From Roseococcus sp. (GTDB taxonomy: Bacteria; Pseudomonadota; Alphaproteobacteria; Acetobacterales; Acetobacteraceae): a DNA stretch of 64,000 nucleotides. Location: the NCBI RefSeq assembly GCF_019747315.1, contig NZ_JAIEQY010000013.1, forward strand, positions 1 to 64,000, written 5' to 3'. Each line of letters opens with the position of its first letter. Within the stretch, counting starts at the first letter, position 1. A program made the position numbers and the translations under genes. The notes beneath the pieces are model-generated. The model saw only the letters and a program-made list of their open reading frames with translations, searched no databases and had not been told where the DNA came from. This document shows positions 9,072 to 18,010 of the stretch, in pieces.

Positions 9072-9749
9072 ATGAGCACCCTGCATCTCGTTCCGGATGA
9101 TCTCCAGCGTCTTTACCGGGTCAAGGAATGGCGCAACGCGGCCGGTGTCTTGGCGACCGCTTGCCCCGGCGAATGGCAGGACATCCTTGATGTGTTGCGC
9201 GGGTTCCGGTTGCTGCGGTCGGAAGTCGTAGTCGGAGGCGGCAATCGTTCGCTGATTTCCCGCCGGATCGACGGAGCATTCTATGCGCGTGGATGGATCG
9301 AAAAAGACTTCGCCACGGCGTTCATCGTTGATGACGCGACCATCCAGAGCCCAACTCACGCAGTGGACTGCTTCCGAGGTGGCGTCGCGCTTGAAGTGGA
9401 ATGGAACAACAAAGACCCCTTCTTTGACCGGGATCTGAACAATTTCAGGCTGCTGTTCGACTTGCGCGCCATCCAGGTCGGCGTCATCATCACTCGGGCT
9501 ACTGAACTCCAAGACATCTTCCGGGCGGAAGGCAAGGGCACGTCCTACGGCGCAGCCACGACTCATCACGAGAAGCTTTGGCCGAAGCTTGAAGGCGGAG
9601 GCGGTGGAGGGTGTCCTGTCCTGACCTTCGCAATCACACCCGCTCTTTATGTTGACGATGGCGACGCGGCAGTAACCAGCGCAAAAGCTGCGCAAGCGCA
9701 AAGGCGCGCTGAGGCCCGGCGAAAGGGGATAACAGAAGAGGAAGACTAA
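9072..9749 (+). CDS. BglII/BstYI-type restriction endonuclease
   Basis: A 225-residue type II restriction endonuclease candidate of the BglII family. The PD-(D/E)xK-like core is visible as Asp99-x8-Glu108-x-Glu110 in the segment ending VALEVEWNNKDPFF. BglII itself, as I recall, uses Asp84-x8-Glu93-x-Gln95, so spacing matches with Gln replaced by Glu, as in BamHI. The following DRDLNNFRLLFDLRAIQVG and a late GGGGGGCPVLTF linker fit the fold. DNA here is visibly less GC-rich and uses codons such as TTT, AAA and GTT freely, unlike its neighbours, which suggests transfer. It converges on the methylase gene, sharing 3 bases of stop codon. The cut site is not predictable from sequence alone, but RGATCY or AGATCT would be natural guesses. 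Confidence 0.85.
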   Translation: MSTLHLVPDDLQRLYRVKEWRNAAGVLATACPGEWQDILDVLRGFRLLRSEVVVGGGNRSLISRRIDGAFYARGWIEKDFATAFIVDDATIQSPTHAVDCFRGGVALEVEWNNKDPFFDRDLNNFRLLFDLRAIQVGVIITRATELQDIFRAEGKGTSYGAATTHHEKLWPKLEGGGGGGCPVLTFAITPALYVDDGDAAVTSAKAAQAQRRAEARRKGITEEED

Positions 9750-10414
9750 TCACCGAACAGCGACAACCGGTCTGACGCGCTGTTGTGCTTGTAGGTTGGC
9801 CAGGTTGGTGCGTAATCTGCCGACTGGTCACCCCAACTAGTCCACCCGGGACGCTGCCCACGCGCGAAGAGTTCGAGTCGCGGGCCGGGCGAACACCCCT
9901 CAACGATCGGGAAAATTTCATCGGGCTTGCGCGAGTGTTCTCGCTTGCGTGTGCCGAGATAATTCACCTGCGTGCGGCCTGGGGCGAGCGTGCGGGCATT
10001 CTTGCCGCGCACCCCAAACAGCAGCATTTCCGTCACGTTCCGGAAGTAGAAACCGACGCCTCGCCCATCGCTCCCGCCATCCTTGCGTAGCTTGTGCCAG
10101 ATGATGTTGGACTTGTAGGCGAAGCCCCATGCCTTCATTACGCCAAGCCCTTCGGGAAGCAGGGCGTTGGGAACCCAAAGGTAAAGGTGGCAAGGATCGG
10201 CAGCGCATTGAGCCACGGGGAGCGCCTCAATGTCTTTCAGCGTCATCGTCGCATAGCGGCTGAGCCGCTTATGCTCAGGGGCAATCTTTCCGGTACTGTT
10301 CTGGAATTGCCAGGGCGGGTCGGCGAGGATCGTGCCAAAGCGCTGGCCAGCCACCAGCCGATGAAGATCAGCGGACGCGTCAGCAGTCACTGGCATGGTG
10401 TGTTCTTCATCCAT
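9746..10414 (-). CDS. MT-A70-family DNA (adenine-N6) methyltransferase
   Basis: A 222-residue methyltransferase. The catalytic ADPPW motif lies at residues 31-35, which marks an exocyclic-amino (N6-adenine) enzyme of the MT-A70 class. A conserved LYLWVPNALLPEGLGVMKAWG stretch and a late SRKPDEIFPIVEGCSPGPRL/ELFAR segment follow in the usual MT-A70 order. The start was set at the ATG preceded 7 bases upstream by GGAGGA. Position and convergent 3' overlap with a BglII-like nuclease make it the protecting methylase of that system. No separate specificity subunit or controller gene is seen. The C-terminal tail after ARGQRPGWTSWG is short. Confidence 0.88.
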   Translation of the reverse strand: MDEEHTMPVTADASADLHRLVAGQRFGTILADPPWQFQNSTGKIAPEHKRLSRYATMTLKDIEALPVAQCAADPCHLYLWVPNALLPEGLGVMKAWGFAYKSNIIWHKLRKDGGSDGRGVGFYFRNVTEMLLFGVRGKNARTLAPGRTQVNYLGTRKREHSRKPDEIFPIVEGCSPGPRLELFARGQRPGWTSWGDQSADYAPTWPTYKHNSASDRLSLFGD

Positions 10415-10519
10415 CCCTGATCCTCCCATCTCGGGCAGATTCGCGCCAGCGCCGCGCGGCTTGCCAGCCGAACGACCCCATGGCTTCTAACGGCCACAAG
10501 CTCAACAGGCCGTCAAGAA

Positions 10520-11860
10520 ATGAACCTCGCCCGCCTCCTCGCCGCCCGCGCCGCCGCCGGAAAGCCCATCACCGTCGGTGTCATCGGCGCGGGCAAGTTC
10601 GGCGCCATGTTCCTCGCCATGGCGGCGCGCTCGCCGGGCATCCACGTCGCGGTGATCGCCGACCTGGCCCCCGCGAAGGCGCGTGAGAACCTGACCCGCA
10701 TCGGCTGGGCGCCCGAGCAATCCGCAGCATCCGACCTCGACCACGCCATCGCCACCCGCGCCACCTTCGTCACCGACAACGCGGCCCTGGTGAATGACCC
10801 GCGCATCGAGGTGGTGGTGGAATCCACGGGCAACCCCGCCGCCGGCATCCGCCATGCGCTGGCCGCCATCGCCGCCCGGCAGCACATCGTCATGGTGAAT
10901 GTGGAGGCCGATGTGCTGGCCGGCCCGCTCCTCGCCGCCAAGGCCGCGGCGGCGGGCGTCGTCTATTCCATGGCCTATGGCGACCAGCCCGCTTTGGTCT
11001 GCGAAATGGTGGACACCATCCGCGCCATGGGCCTGCCCGTCATCGCCGCCGGCAAGGGCACGAAATACCTGCCCGTCTTCCACGCCTCCACGCCTGAGAC
11101 GGTCTGGGGCCATTACGGCCTGACCCCCGAGCAGGCGGCGGCGGGCGGCATGAACCCGCAAATGTTCAATTCCTTCCTGGACGGCACGAAGTCCAGCATC
11201 GAGATGGCCGCCATCGCCAATGCCACGGGCCTCCTCCCGCCCGAGGATGGCCTGGCCTTCCCGCCCTGCGGCGTGCAGGACCTGCCCCACATCCTCCGCC
11301 CCCGCGCCGAGGGCGGCATCCTGCCGCAGAAGGGCATGGTCGAGGTGATCAGCGGCCTGGAGCGGGATTCCCGCCAGGTGGTGGGGGACCTCCGCTGGGG
11401 CGTCTATGCCGTCTTCGAGGGCGAGACCGACTATATCCGCCGCTGCTTCAGCGAATATGGCGTCCACACCGACAGCACCGGGCATTACGCGGCACTCTGG
11501 CGCCCCTATCACCTGATCGGCCTGGAACTGGCGGTCAGCGTGGCTTCCGTGGCGCTGCGCCGCGAACCCACCGGCTGTGGCGAGGCCTGGCGCGGCGACG
11601 CCGTCGCCACCGCCAAGCGGCCGCTGAAGGCCGGCGAGATCCTGGATGGCGAGGGCGGCGCCATGGTCTGGGGCAAGTGCATTCCGGCCGCGCGCAGCCT
11701 GGCCGAAAACGCCCTGCCCATCGGCCTCGCCCATGGGGTGAAGCTGCTGCGCGATATTCCCGAGGGCGTGGTGCTGCGCCAATCCGATGTGGCGCTGGAT
11801 GCCGGGCTGGATGCTGTGCAGGTGCGCCATCAGATGGAGGCGCTCTCCCGCGCCGCCTGA
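10520..11860 (+). CDS. NAD(P)-dependent oxidoreductase with C-terminal SAF domain (COG4091 type)
   Basis: A 446-residue protein with an N-terminal Rossmann fold ([13 protein letters not shown] at about residues 20-32) and a middle domain resembling homoserine dehydrogenase ([20 protein letters not shown]). A C-terminal SAF domain starts near residue 365 ([15 protein letters not shown], ending [12 protein letters not shown]). Such proteins are labelled predicted homoserine dehydrogenases or FlgA-like proteins, but several COG4091 members act on sugar acids or their phosphates, so the substrate is unknown. Nothing next to it is a threonine or methionine gene. It is the first normal-GC gene right of the restriction-modification insert. 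Confidence 0.8.
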   Translation: MNLARLLAARAAAGKPITVGVIGAGKFGAMFLAMAARSPGIHVAVIADLAPAKARENLTRIGWAPEQSAASDLDHAIATRATFVTDNAALVNDPRIEVVVESTGNPAAGIRHALAAIAARQHIVMVNVEADVLAGPLLAAKAAAAGVVYSMAYGDQPALVCEMVDTIRAMGLPVIAAGKGTKYLPVFHASTPETVWGHYGLTPEQAAAGGMNPQMFNSFLDGTKSSIEMAAIANATGLLPPEDGLAFPPCGVQDLPHILRPRAEGGILPQKGMVEVISGLERDSRQVVGDLRWGVYAVFEGETDYIRRCFSEYGVHTDSTGHYAALWRPYHLIGLELAVSVASVALRREPTGCGEAWRGDAVATAKRPLKAGEILDGEGGAMVWGKCIPAARSLAENALPIGLAHGVKLLRDIPEGVVLRQSDVALDAGLDAVQVRHQMEALSRAA

Positions 11861-11924
11861 GGCGCGCGGCAAGAATGTCTTCATCCCCACAGGCTTAAGT
11901 GGCGGCGAAGCCTGGAGTCTCGCC

Positions 11925-14198
11925 ATGTCCCGTATCGCCTTTCTTCGCGGCCTGAAGGGCCGCATCACCCTGCTCGCGCTGCTGCCCATGCTGGCGGTCG
12001 CCATCCTGGCCTCCGCGGCCAGCGTCTATTCCCTCTGGCAATTGCGCGAGTCCCGGCTGCAGGCCGCGCTTGAGGGCGCCGCCTTCCGCGCCGAGAACAT
12101 GCTGACCGAGGGCCAGGTGCGCATGGGCACCTATGCCGTCGCCCTCGCGCAGCAGGCCGCCCTGGTGAACGCCATCGCGAGCGGCGATGCGGGCCTGATC
12201 CGCACCCGCATCCTCACCGCCATGGAGATGCTGCGCGCGAGCGATCCGCGCGTCTCCGTGCTGGAAGTGACCGATGCGCGGGGCCGCGTGCTGCTGCGCG
12301 GCCACAACCCCAACCAGGCCGGCGATGACAAATCCGCCGTGCCCGATGTGGCCCGCGCGCTGCGGGGCGAAATCGCGCCCGGCATCACCCTCTCCCCCGC
12401 CTCGGGCGAGTTGGCCTATGGCGCCGTGGTGCCGCTGCGGCAGGAGGGGCGCGTCGTCGGCACCATCAAGGTCGCCGGGCGCATGGAGGCGAATACGGCG
12501 CGGCAGATCGGCCGGCTGGTGGATGGCGAGGTGATGCTCTTCGGCAATGGGCGGATGCGCGCTTCCACCATCGAGGGCCTCGACCCCGCCATCATTCTAC
12601 CGCTCCTGGCCCCCGACTCGGCGGCGCGCCAGCCGGAGGGCGTGACCTTCGCCCTGCCCGGGCGCGGCGACTACCGGCTGCGCGTGCTGCCGGTGACAGA
12701 CGTGGCCGGCCAGCAGAGCGGCGCCACCGTAATCGCCCTGCCCATGGCCGCCTGGTATGCGGCGCAGAACGTCGCGATACTGACCACGCTGCTGGCGGCG
12801 GGCCTTGTCCTGCTGGTCGCGCTCCCAGTCACGCTCTTTGTGGCGCGCCGCATCGCCCAGCCGCTCGAAGGCATGACAACCGCGATGGGCGAGATCGCCG
12901 GCGGCAAGCTCGACGCCGCGATCCCCGGCGCCGGCCGGCGCGATGAGATCGGCGCCATGGCCGGGGCGCTGGCGGTCTTCCAGGACCAGGCGCGGGAGAA
13001 GCAGCGCCTGGAAGCCGAGACCGAGGCCGCGCGCCGCATCCGGGAGCGGCGCAACGAGGCGATGCAGCGCTACACCGATGATTTCGGCACCTCCGTCTCC
13101 GGCGTCATGGAGCGCTTCCGCAGCGCGGCCGAGGTGATGCAGGCCAGCGCCGGCGACATGTCCCGCGCCGCGACGCTAACCCAGGCGCAGGTGGATGGCG
13201 CGGCCGCGGGCTCGGCCGAGACCTCCGAAAACCTGGGCGCCGTGGCCGCGGCGGTGGAGGAGCTCTCGGCCACGGTGGGCGAAATCAGCCGCCAGATCGC
13301 CGGGGCTACCACCATCGCCGCCGATGCGGTGCGCGAGGCGCGCGAGAGCGATGACCGGATGCGTGCCCTGACCAGCAGCGCCGACCGCATCGGCAATGTG
13401 CTGGGCCTGATCGCCGATGTCGCGAGCCGCACCAACCTCCTCGCCCTCAACGCCACCATCGAGGCCGCGCGCGCGGGCGAGGCCGGCAAGGGCTTCGCCG
13501 TGGTGGCGAGCGAGGTGAAGGCCCTCGCCGCGCAGACCGCGAAGGCGACAGAGGAAATCGGCGGCCAGATCCACGCCATGCGCCAGGCGGCGGGCGAGGC
13601 GGCGGAGGCCATGCGCGGCATCGCCGGCACCATCGCCCGCGTGGACGAATCCACCTCCGCGATCGCGGCCGCGGTGGAGGAGCAAAGCGCCTCGACGCGC
13701 GAGATCACGGGGCGGCTGCAATCGGTCGCCAACGCCACCTCCAGTGTGAACCACGCGATGCAATCCGTCGCCGAGACGGCGCAGCAGGCCGGCCGCACCA
13801 GTGCCGCGGTGCAGGGCGCGGCGGAACAGGTGCAAAGCCAGGCCTCGCGGCTGAGTGCGGAGGTGGATGGCTTCCTCACCAACCTCAATTCCGGAGAGGA
13901 TGAGCGCCGCCGCTTCGACCGGCGCGATGGGCGCGGCCGGCGAGCCTGGCTGCTCACCGAGCAGGGCGAGGAGCGGGTGGCGATCCGCGACATCTCGCTG
14001 GGCGGCATGGCGATGGAGACGAAGCTGGCGCTCAAGGCCGGCACGCCCGTCCGCATCGCCTTCGGCGAAACGCGGGAGGGCGCGGTGCTGGCCCGCGTGG
14101 TGCGCAGCACGGGCGGCGCCCTGGCCGTGATCTTCACCGAAGCCGCGAGCTGCGCCCTGGTGGAGCGCCTGCTGGAGGATCTGCCCCTGGCCGCCTGA
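11925..14198 (+). CDS. Methyl-accepting chemotaxis protein with C-terminal PilZ domain
   Basis: A 757-residue chemoreceptor. Residues 15-35 and about 290-310 are membrane segments flanking a periplasmic single-Cache-like region ([20 protein letters not shown]). A HAMP domain follows ([21 protein letters not shown]), then a long signalling helix hairpin with the conserved tip [20 protein letters not shown] and [20 protein letters not shown]. From about residue 662 there is an extra PilZ-like domain: [12 protein letters not shown] gives the RxxxR arm and RDISLGGM gives the (D/N)xSxxG motif, both for cyclic-di-GMP binding. This would let cyclic-di-GMP modulate chemotaxis signalling. It has no adjacent che genes. 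The ATG was chosen because [20 protein letters not shown] forms a normal receptor N-terminus. Confidence 0.93.
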   Translation: MSRIAFLRGLKGRITLLALLPMLAVAILASAASVYSLWQLRESRLQAALEGAAFRAENMLTEGQVRMGTYAVALAQQAALVNAIASGDAGLIRTRILTAMEMLRASDPRVSVLEVTDARGRVLLRGHNPNQAGDDKSAVPDVARALRGEIAPGITLSPASGELAYGAVVPLRQEGRVVGTIKVAGRMEANTARQIGRLVDGEVMLFGNGRMRASTIEGLDPAIILPLLAPDSAARQPEGVTFALPGRGDYRLRVLPVTDVAGQQSGATVIALPMAAWYAAQNVAILTTLLAAGLVLLVALPVTLFVARRIAQPLEGMTTAMGEIAGGKLDAAIPGAGRRDEIGAMAGALAVFQDQAREKQRLEAETEAARRIRERRNEAMQRYTDDFGTSVSGVMERFRSAAEVMQASAGDMSRAATLTQAQVDGAAAGSAETSENLGAVAAAVEELSATVGEISRQIAGATTIAADAVREARESDDRMRALTSSADRIGNVLGLIADVASRTNLLALNATIEAARAGEAGKGFAVVASEVKALAAQTAKATEEIGGQIHAMRQAAGEAAEAMRGIAGTIARVDESTSAIAAAVEEQSASTREITGRLQSVANATSSVNHAMQSVAETAQQAGRTSAAVQGAAEQVQSQASRLSAEVDGFLTNLNSGEDERRRFDRRDGRGRRAWLLTEQGEERVAIRDISLGGMAMETKLALKAGTPVRIAFGETREGAVLARVVRSTGGALAVIFTEAASCALVERLLEDLPLAA

Positions 14199-14263
14199 GG
14201 GGCCCCTTTCCGGTCAGGCGGCGCAGCGCCTAGACTTCCCCGCAACAAACGGAGGAAGCCCGC

Positions 14264-15049
14264 GTGAAGAACCTGTTCGACCTGACCGGAAAGGTCGCCA
14301 TCGTCACCGGCGGCAGCCGCGGCATCGGCCGCGCCATCTGCGAGCGCCTCGCCCAGCATGGCGCGAAGGTCGTCGTCAGCAGCCGCAAGCTGGATGCCTG
14401 CCAGGAGGTGGTGGACGGCATCACCGCAGCGGGCGGCACCGCCATGGCCATGGCCTGCAACATCGGCCGCAAGCCCGAGCTCCAGGCGCTGGTGGATGGC
14501 ACCATCGCCGCCTATGGCCAGCTGGACGTCCTGGTCTGCAACGCGGCGGTGAACCCCTATTTCGGCCCCGCCCAGGATATTCCCGACGAGTCCTATGACC
14601 GCATCATGAACTCCAACGTCCGGAGCAATCTCTGGCTCTGCCAGATGAGCATCCCGGGCATGGCGGCGCGGGGCGGCGGCTCGGTCATCATCGTGAGCTC
14701 GATCGGCGGCTTCCGCGGCTCGCCGCGGCTGGGCATCTATGGCGTCTCCAAGGCGGCGGACATGCAACTGGCGCGTGCATTGGCCACCGAATGGGGGCCG
14801 TCCAACGTGCGGGTGAACGCCATCGCGCCCGGCCTGGTGCGCACCGATTTCGCCCGCGCCCTGTGGGAGGACCCGGTGAACCTCAAGAAGCGCACGCGCG
14901 ACACGCCGCTGCTGCGAATCGGTGAGCCGGATGAGATCGCGGGCGCCGCCGTCTTCCTGGCCAGCGCGGCCTCGGGCTTCATGACGGGGCAGAGCATGGT
15001 GATTGATGGCGGCGTGCTGGCCGGGCCGCCCTTACTCACGGAGGATTGA
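14264..15049 (+). CDS. SDR-family oxidoreductase
   Basis: A 261-residue classical short-chain dehydrogenase/reductase. It has the NAD(P) glycine motif TGGSRGIGRAI, the NAAVN structural motif, a catalytic Ser in VSSIGGFRG and the Tyr-x3-Lys pair in IYGVSKAA. The end GQSMVIDGG is standard. Arg in the coenzyme loop (SSRKLDA) suggests NADP. The substrate cannot be read from sequence; members of this subgroup reduce 3-oxoacyl or oxidise secondary alcohols. The start is a GTG with GGAGGAAG 6 bases upstream. It stands alone between the chemoreceptor and a strong inverted repeat. Confidence 0.88.
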   Translation: MKNLFDLTGKVAIVTGGSRGIGRAICERLAQHGAKVVVSSRKLDACQEVVDGITAAGGTAMAMACNIGRKPELQALVDGTIAAYGQLDVLVCNAAVNPYFGPAQDIPDESYDRIMNSNVRSNLWLCQMSIPGMAARGGGSVIIVSSIGGFRGSPRLGIYGVSKAADMQLARALATEWGPSNVRVNAIAPGLVRTDFARALWEDPVNLKKRTRDTPLLRIGEPDEIAGAAVFLASAASGFMTGQSMVIDGGVLAGPPLLTED

Positions 15050-15082
15050 TGCCGGTTCGGCGCTGCACCAGGGTGCAGCCAG

Positions 15083-15216
15083 AAAAGGGCCTCCGGCGGC
15101 TGGGGCCGGGGCCCCAGACCTCGTTTGTCGAATGGCCCGATGAACCTGCAAAATTTTGATTTTGAATCATAAAAATGGGGTCTGGGGCCCCGGCCCCAGC
15201 CGCCGGAGGCCCTTTT
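15083..15216. repeat. Perfect 38-bp inverted repeat with 58-bp AT-rich spacer (family 1)
   Basis: Two arms of 38 bases are exact reverse complements: 15083-15120 and 15179-15216. Each arm starts AAAAGGGCCTCCGGCGGCTG and contains its own palindrome CTGGGGCC-GG-GGCCCCAG. The right arm continues into a run of seven T on the plus strand, and the left arm gives four T on the minus strand. The 58-base spacer is AT-rich (CAAAATTTTGATTTTGAATC). It lies between two convergent genes, the SDR and asnB, so it probably acts as a bidirectional terminator. Related copies occur near 36170 and 48340. No target-site duplication is visible outside the arms. Confidence 0.85.
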
Positions 15217-15242
15217 TTTCTACAGCACTGCCCCGCCGCAAC

Positions 15243-16994
15243 TCACCCCAGATACGCGAAGACATCCCCCTCCGCCGCCACGCCCTCGACGTGGCGGCGG
15301 TGCCACAGCGCGTAGAAGAGCAGGTGCCAGGCGGCGGCCCCCGGCTTCTTCTCCGCCGCGTGGCGGAAGATCTGTTCCACCCGGCCCGGCTTGCACAGTT
15401 CGGCCACGCCCGCCTGGCGGGCGACCAGCGGCCCCAGCACATCGGCCTTGCGTTCGATCCAGGCGCCGATGGGCACGGTGAAGCCCTGCTTGGCGCGGAA
15501 CGGCTCGCTGGCAGGAAAGTGGCGGGAGAGCCATTCGCGCAGCAGGTACTTGCCCTGGTTGTCGCGCACCTTCAGCGCATCGGGCAGGCGGAAGGCGGCC
15601 GCGGTGACGCCGGAATCGAGGAAGGGCGTGCGGCCCTCCACCCCATGCGCCATCAGGCAGCGATCCAGCTTGGTCAGCAGGTCATTCGGCAGCCAATCCG
15701 CGACGTCCAGCGCCTGGGCGGCTTGCAGGCGGCTGCGGCCACCCTGTGCGGCCTCGCTCTCGGCGGCCGCAATGCCGTCGCGCCAGAAGCGGGGCTCGCG
15801 GTCCAGCACATTCAGCCGGTCGAAGGTGCCGCGCGCGCGCATCGCACGGCCCCAGCGCCACCAGGGCCGCATGGCCGAGCGGTAGCGGCCATAGCCGCCG
15901 AAGATCTCGTCGCCGCCCTCGCCGGAGAGCACCACCTTCACCTCCTCCCGCGCGCGGCGCGCCAGGAACCAGGTGGGGATGATGGCGTAGTCGGCCGCCG
16001 GATCATCCATGCAGGCGACGATCTCCGGCAGGTGCCGCCAGACCATGGCCTCATCCACCAACACCTCGACATGCTCGGCGCCCGCGGCTTCGGCGGCGCG
16101 GCGGGCGGCGGCGCGTTCATCGGCCGCACCCTTCACGTCGAAGCCGGCGGTGAAGGCCTTCACCGGCTTGTCGTTCAGACGGGCCATCATGGCGAGGATG
16201 GCGGCCGAATCCGTGCCGCCCGAGAGGAACAGCCCATAGGGCACGTCGCTGCGCTGGTGCAGCAGCACGCTCTCCTCCAGCGCGGCATCGAGCCGCGTGA
16301 GGGCGGCTTCCTCGCTGATCGCCTCGGGCGGGCCTTCGGGCAGGGCCATGCGGCGGTGGCGTTCGACGATCTTGCCATCGGCGATGGTGATGCTCTCACC
16401 CGGCAGCAGGCGGCGGATGCCCTGGAAGATGGTCTCCGCACCCGTGGTGAATTGCAGCTGCAACAATTCGTCGCGCGCCTCGGGCCGGATGCGCGGGGCC
16501 GCGAAGCCGCCGGCGATCAGCGCCTGCGGCTCCGAGGCGAAGGCGATGCCCAAATCGGATTCCGCGATGTAGAGCGGCTTGATGCCGAAGGGATCACGCG
16601 CGAGGACGAGGCGCCGCGCCGGCCGGTCATGCAGGGCGATGGCATACATGCCGCGCAGCGCATCCACGAAGCCGAGGCCATCGCGCCGGTACAGGTGCAA
16701 GGGCGGCTCGCAATCGGATTGCGTGGCGCAGAGCAGCTGGTTCAGCTCGCGCAGTTCCCGGTAATTGTAGATTTCCCCATTCGCGACGAGGGCCGCACCG
16801 CCGGCGAAAAGCGGCTGGTCGCCCGTGACGAGGTCGATGATGGAAAGCCGCGTATGCGCCAGGGCCACGCCGCCCGCCACATGCTGGCCCGAACCGTCGG
16901 GGCCGCGATGGGCCAGCGCCGCGACCATGGCATCCAGCGCGCCCTCGGGCGGCGTGGCGCCAGGGCGCAGGGCGAGGCCGGCGAGGCCGCACAT
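15243..16994 (-). CDS. asnB: Asparagine synthase (glutamine-hydrolysing), in glycan operon
   Basis: A 583-residue two-domain amidotransferase. Cys2 of MCGLAGLAL is the glutaminase nucleophile; the N-terminal half keeps RLSIIDL, NGEIYNYREL and the DPFGIKPLY stretch. The synthetase half has the ATP loop LFLSGGTDSAAILA and the later SGEGGDEIFGGYGRY. In surface-polysaccharide clusters such enzymes often amidate a uronic acid or amino sugar on the glycan instead of making free asparagine. Here it is the last gene of a glycosyltransferase operon, 11 bases after a GT4 gene, which supports that role. A bidirectional repeat follows it. Confidence 0.9.
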   Translation of the reverse strand: MCGLAGLALRPGATPPEGALDAMVAALAHRGPDGSGQHVAGGVALAHTRLSIIDLVTGDQPLFAGGAALVANGEIYNYRELRELNQLLCATQSDCEPPLHLYRRDGLGFVDALRGMYAIALHDRPARRLVLARDPFGIKPLYIAESDLGIAFASEPQALIAGGFAAPRIRPEARDELLQLQFTTGAETIFQGIRRLLPGESITIADGKIVERHRRMALPEGPPEAISEEAALTRLDAALEESVLLHQRSDVPYGLFLSGGTDSAAILAMMARLNDKPVKAFTAGFDVKGAADERAAARRAAEAAGAEHVEVLVDEAMVWRHLPEIVACMDDPAADYAIIPTWFLARRAREEVKVVLSGEGGDEIFGGYGRYRSAMRPWWRWGRAMRARGTFDRLNVLDREPRFWRDGIAAAESEAAQGGRSRLQAAQALDVADWLPNDLLTKLDRCLMAHGVEGRTPFLDSGVTAAAFRLPDALKVRDNQGKYLLREWLSRHFPASEPFRAKQGFTVPIGAWIERKADVLGPLVARQAGVAELCKPGRVEQIFRHAAEKKPGAAAWHLLFYALWHRRHVEGVAAEGDVFAYLG

Positions 16995-17005
16995 CTATCG
17001 ATTCC

Positions 17006-18010
17006 TCATCGCTGCACCTTGTGCAGGAATTCGCGCCATTGCGCGAGGACCGGCGCCTCGGCGAAGTCCCGCTCGAAGCGGGCGCGGCCGGCGGCGGCCA
17101 GGGCCTGGGCGCGGGCGGGGTCGGCCAGCAGGGTGCGGATCGCCGCTGCCATCGGCTCGGGCGCATCCACGGGCACCAGCAGCCCTGTCTCGCCTTCCGC
17201 GATCAGCTCCGAGGGCCCCTGGGCGGCGGCGGCGATCACGGGCCGCGCGGCGGACCACGCCTCCAGCACCACATTGCCCAGCGGCTCGTGGCGGGAGGGG
17301 CAGAGGAAGAGGTCGCAATCGGCCAGCAGCGCGCCCGTGTCCTGGCGCCAGCCGAGCAGGGTCAGGCGGTCGGCCACGCCGCATTCGCGTGCCAGCGACT
17401 CCAGCGCGGGGCGTTCCGGGCCTTCGCCCGCGATGCTCAGCCGCGCGCCGGGCACGAGGGCCAGGGCGCGGATCAGCGCGTCGAAACCCTTGTTTTGATG
17501 CAGCCGGCCCATGGCCAGAAGATGCCCGCCGCCGGGGCGCGACGCAGCCGGGGTTCCCGCGAAATCCGTGGCGAAATTGGGCAAATAATGCACCCGCGCC
17601 TCGGGCCAGCCCTGGGCGATGATCCAGCGCTGGAGGTCGCGCGTATTGCCCACCAAGTGGTCGCAATGGCGGTAGTATTTCAGGTCGTAATAGCCGCCCA
17701 GGCGCCCCACCAGCGTCCAATCCCCGCGCGGGGTCATGCCGGCCGCGCGGTTCATCCAGGCCATGGCCACGCGCGGCCGCCAATCCGCCAGCATGCGGCC
17801 GAGGCGCATGGGCGTCAGGATATCCAGCGCGCCGCCGAAGCGCAGCTGCACCGGTGATGCGGCGGCGATGCGGGTGGCGCGGCCGGGATCGCGGCGGATC
17901 ACCGGGAGCACCTCCTCGCCCGCGCCATGGAGCGCGAGGGTAAGGCGCTCATAGAAGGCCTCCGCCCCGCCCTGCGGCGCGCCGGCCATGATGTTGGCCA
18001 GGCGGATCAC
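17006..18010 (-). CDS. Glycosyltransferase family 4
   Basis: A 334-residue GT-B glycosyltransferase. The start LANIMAGAPQGGAEAFYERL has the GGAE acceptor-loop pattern, the middle AMGRLHQNKGFDALIRAL is the donor-domain opening, and RHEPLGNVVLEAWSAARPV is the EX7E-type donor site of GT4 enzymes. A TGLLVPVDAPEPM segment follows. It would add a hexose or similar sugar from a nucleotide-sugar donor at the cytoplasmic membrane. Its start codon overlaps the preceding GT gene's stop by 4 bases. Acceptor and sugar are unknown. Confidence 0.9.
   Translation of the reverse strand: MIRLANIMAGAPQGGAEAFYERLTLALHGAGEEVLPVIRRDPGRATRIAAASPVQLRFGGALDILTPMRLGRMLADWRPRVAMAWMNRAAGMTPRGDWTLVGRLGGYYDLKYYRHCDHLVGNTRDLQRWIIAQGWPEARVHYLPNFATDFAGTPAASRPGGGHLLAMGRLHQNKGFDALIRALALVPGARLSIAGEGPERPALESLARECGVADRLTLLGWRQDTGALLADCDLFLCPSRHEPLGNVVLEAWSAARPVIAAAAQGPSELIAEGETGLLVPVDAPEPMAAAIRTLLADPARAQALAAAGRARFERDFAEAPVLAQWREFLHKVQR

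Noticed and set aside
15083..15216. Insertion-sequence remnant with terminal inverted repeats
   Set aside because: The spacer is 58 bases with no frame, and flanks show no duplication; a terminator/REP role explains position better, though a tiny non-autonomous element is not fully excluded.
15156..17498. Plus-strand frame of 780 codons
   Set aside because: It is the antisense of asnB and the next GT gene; no domain is recognisable and it begins inside the inverted repeat.
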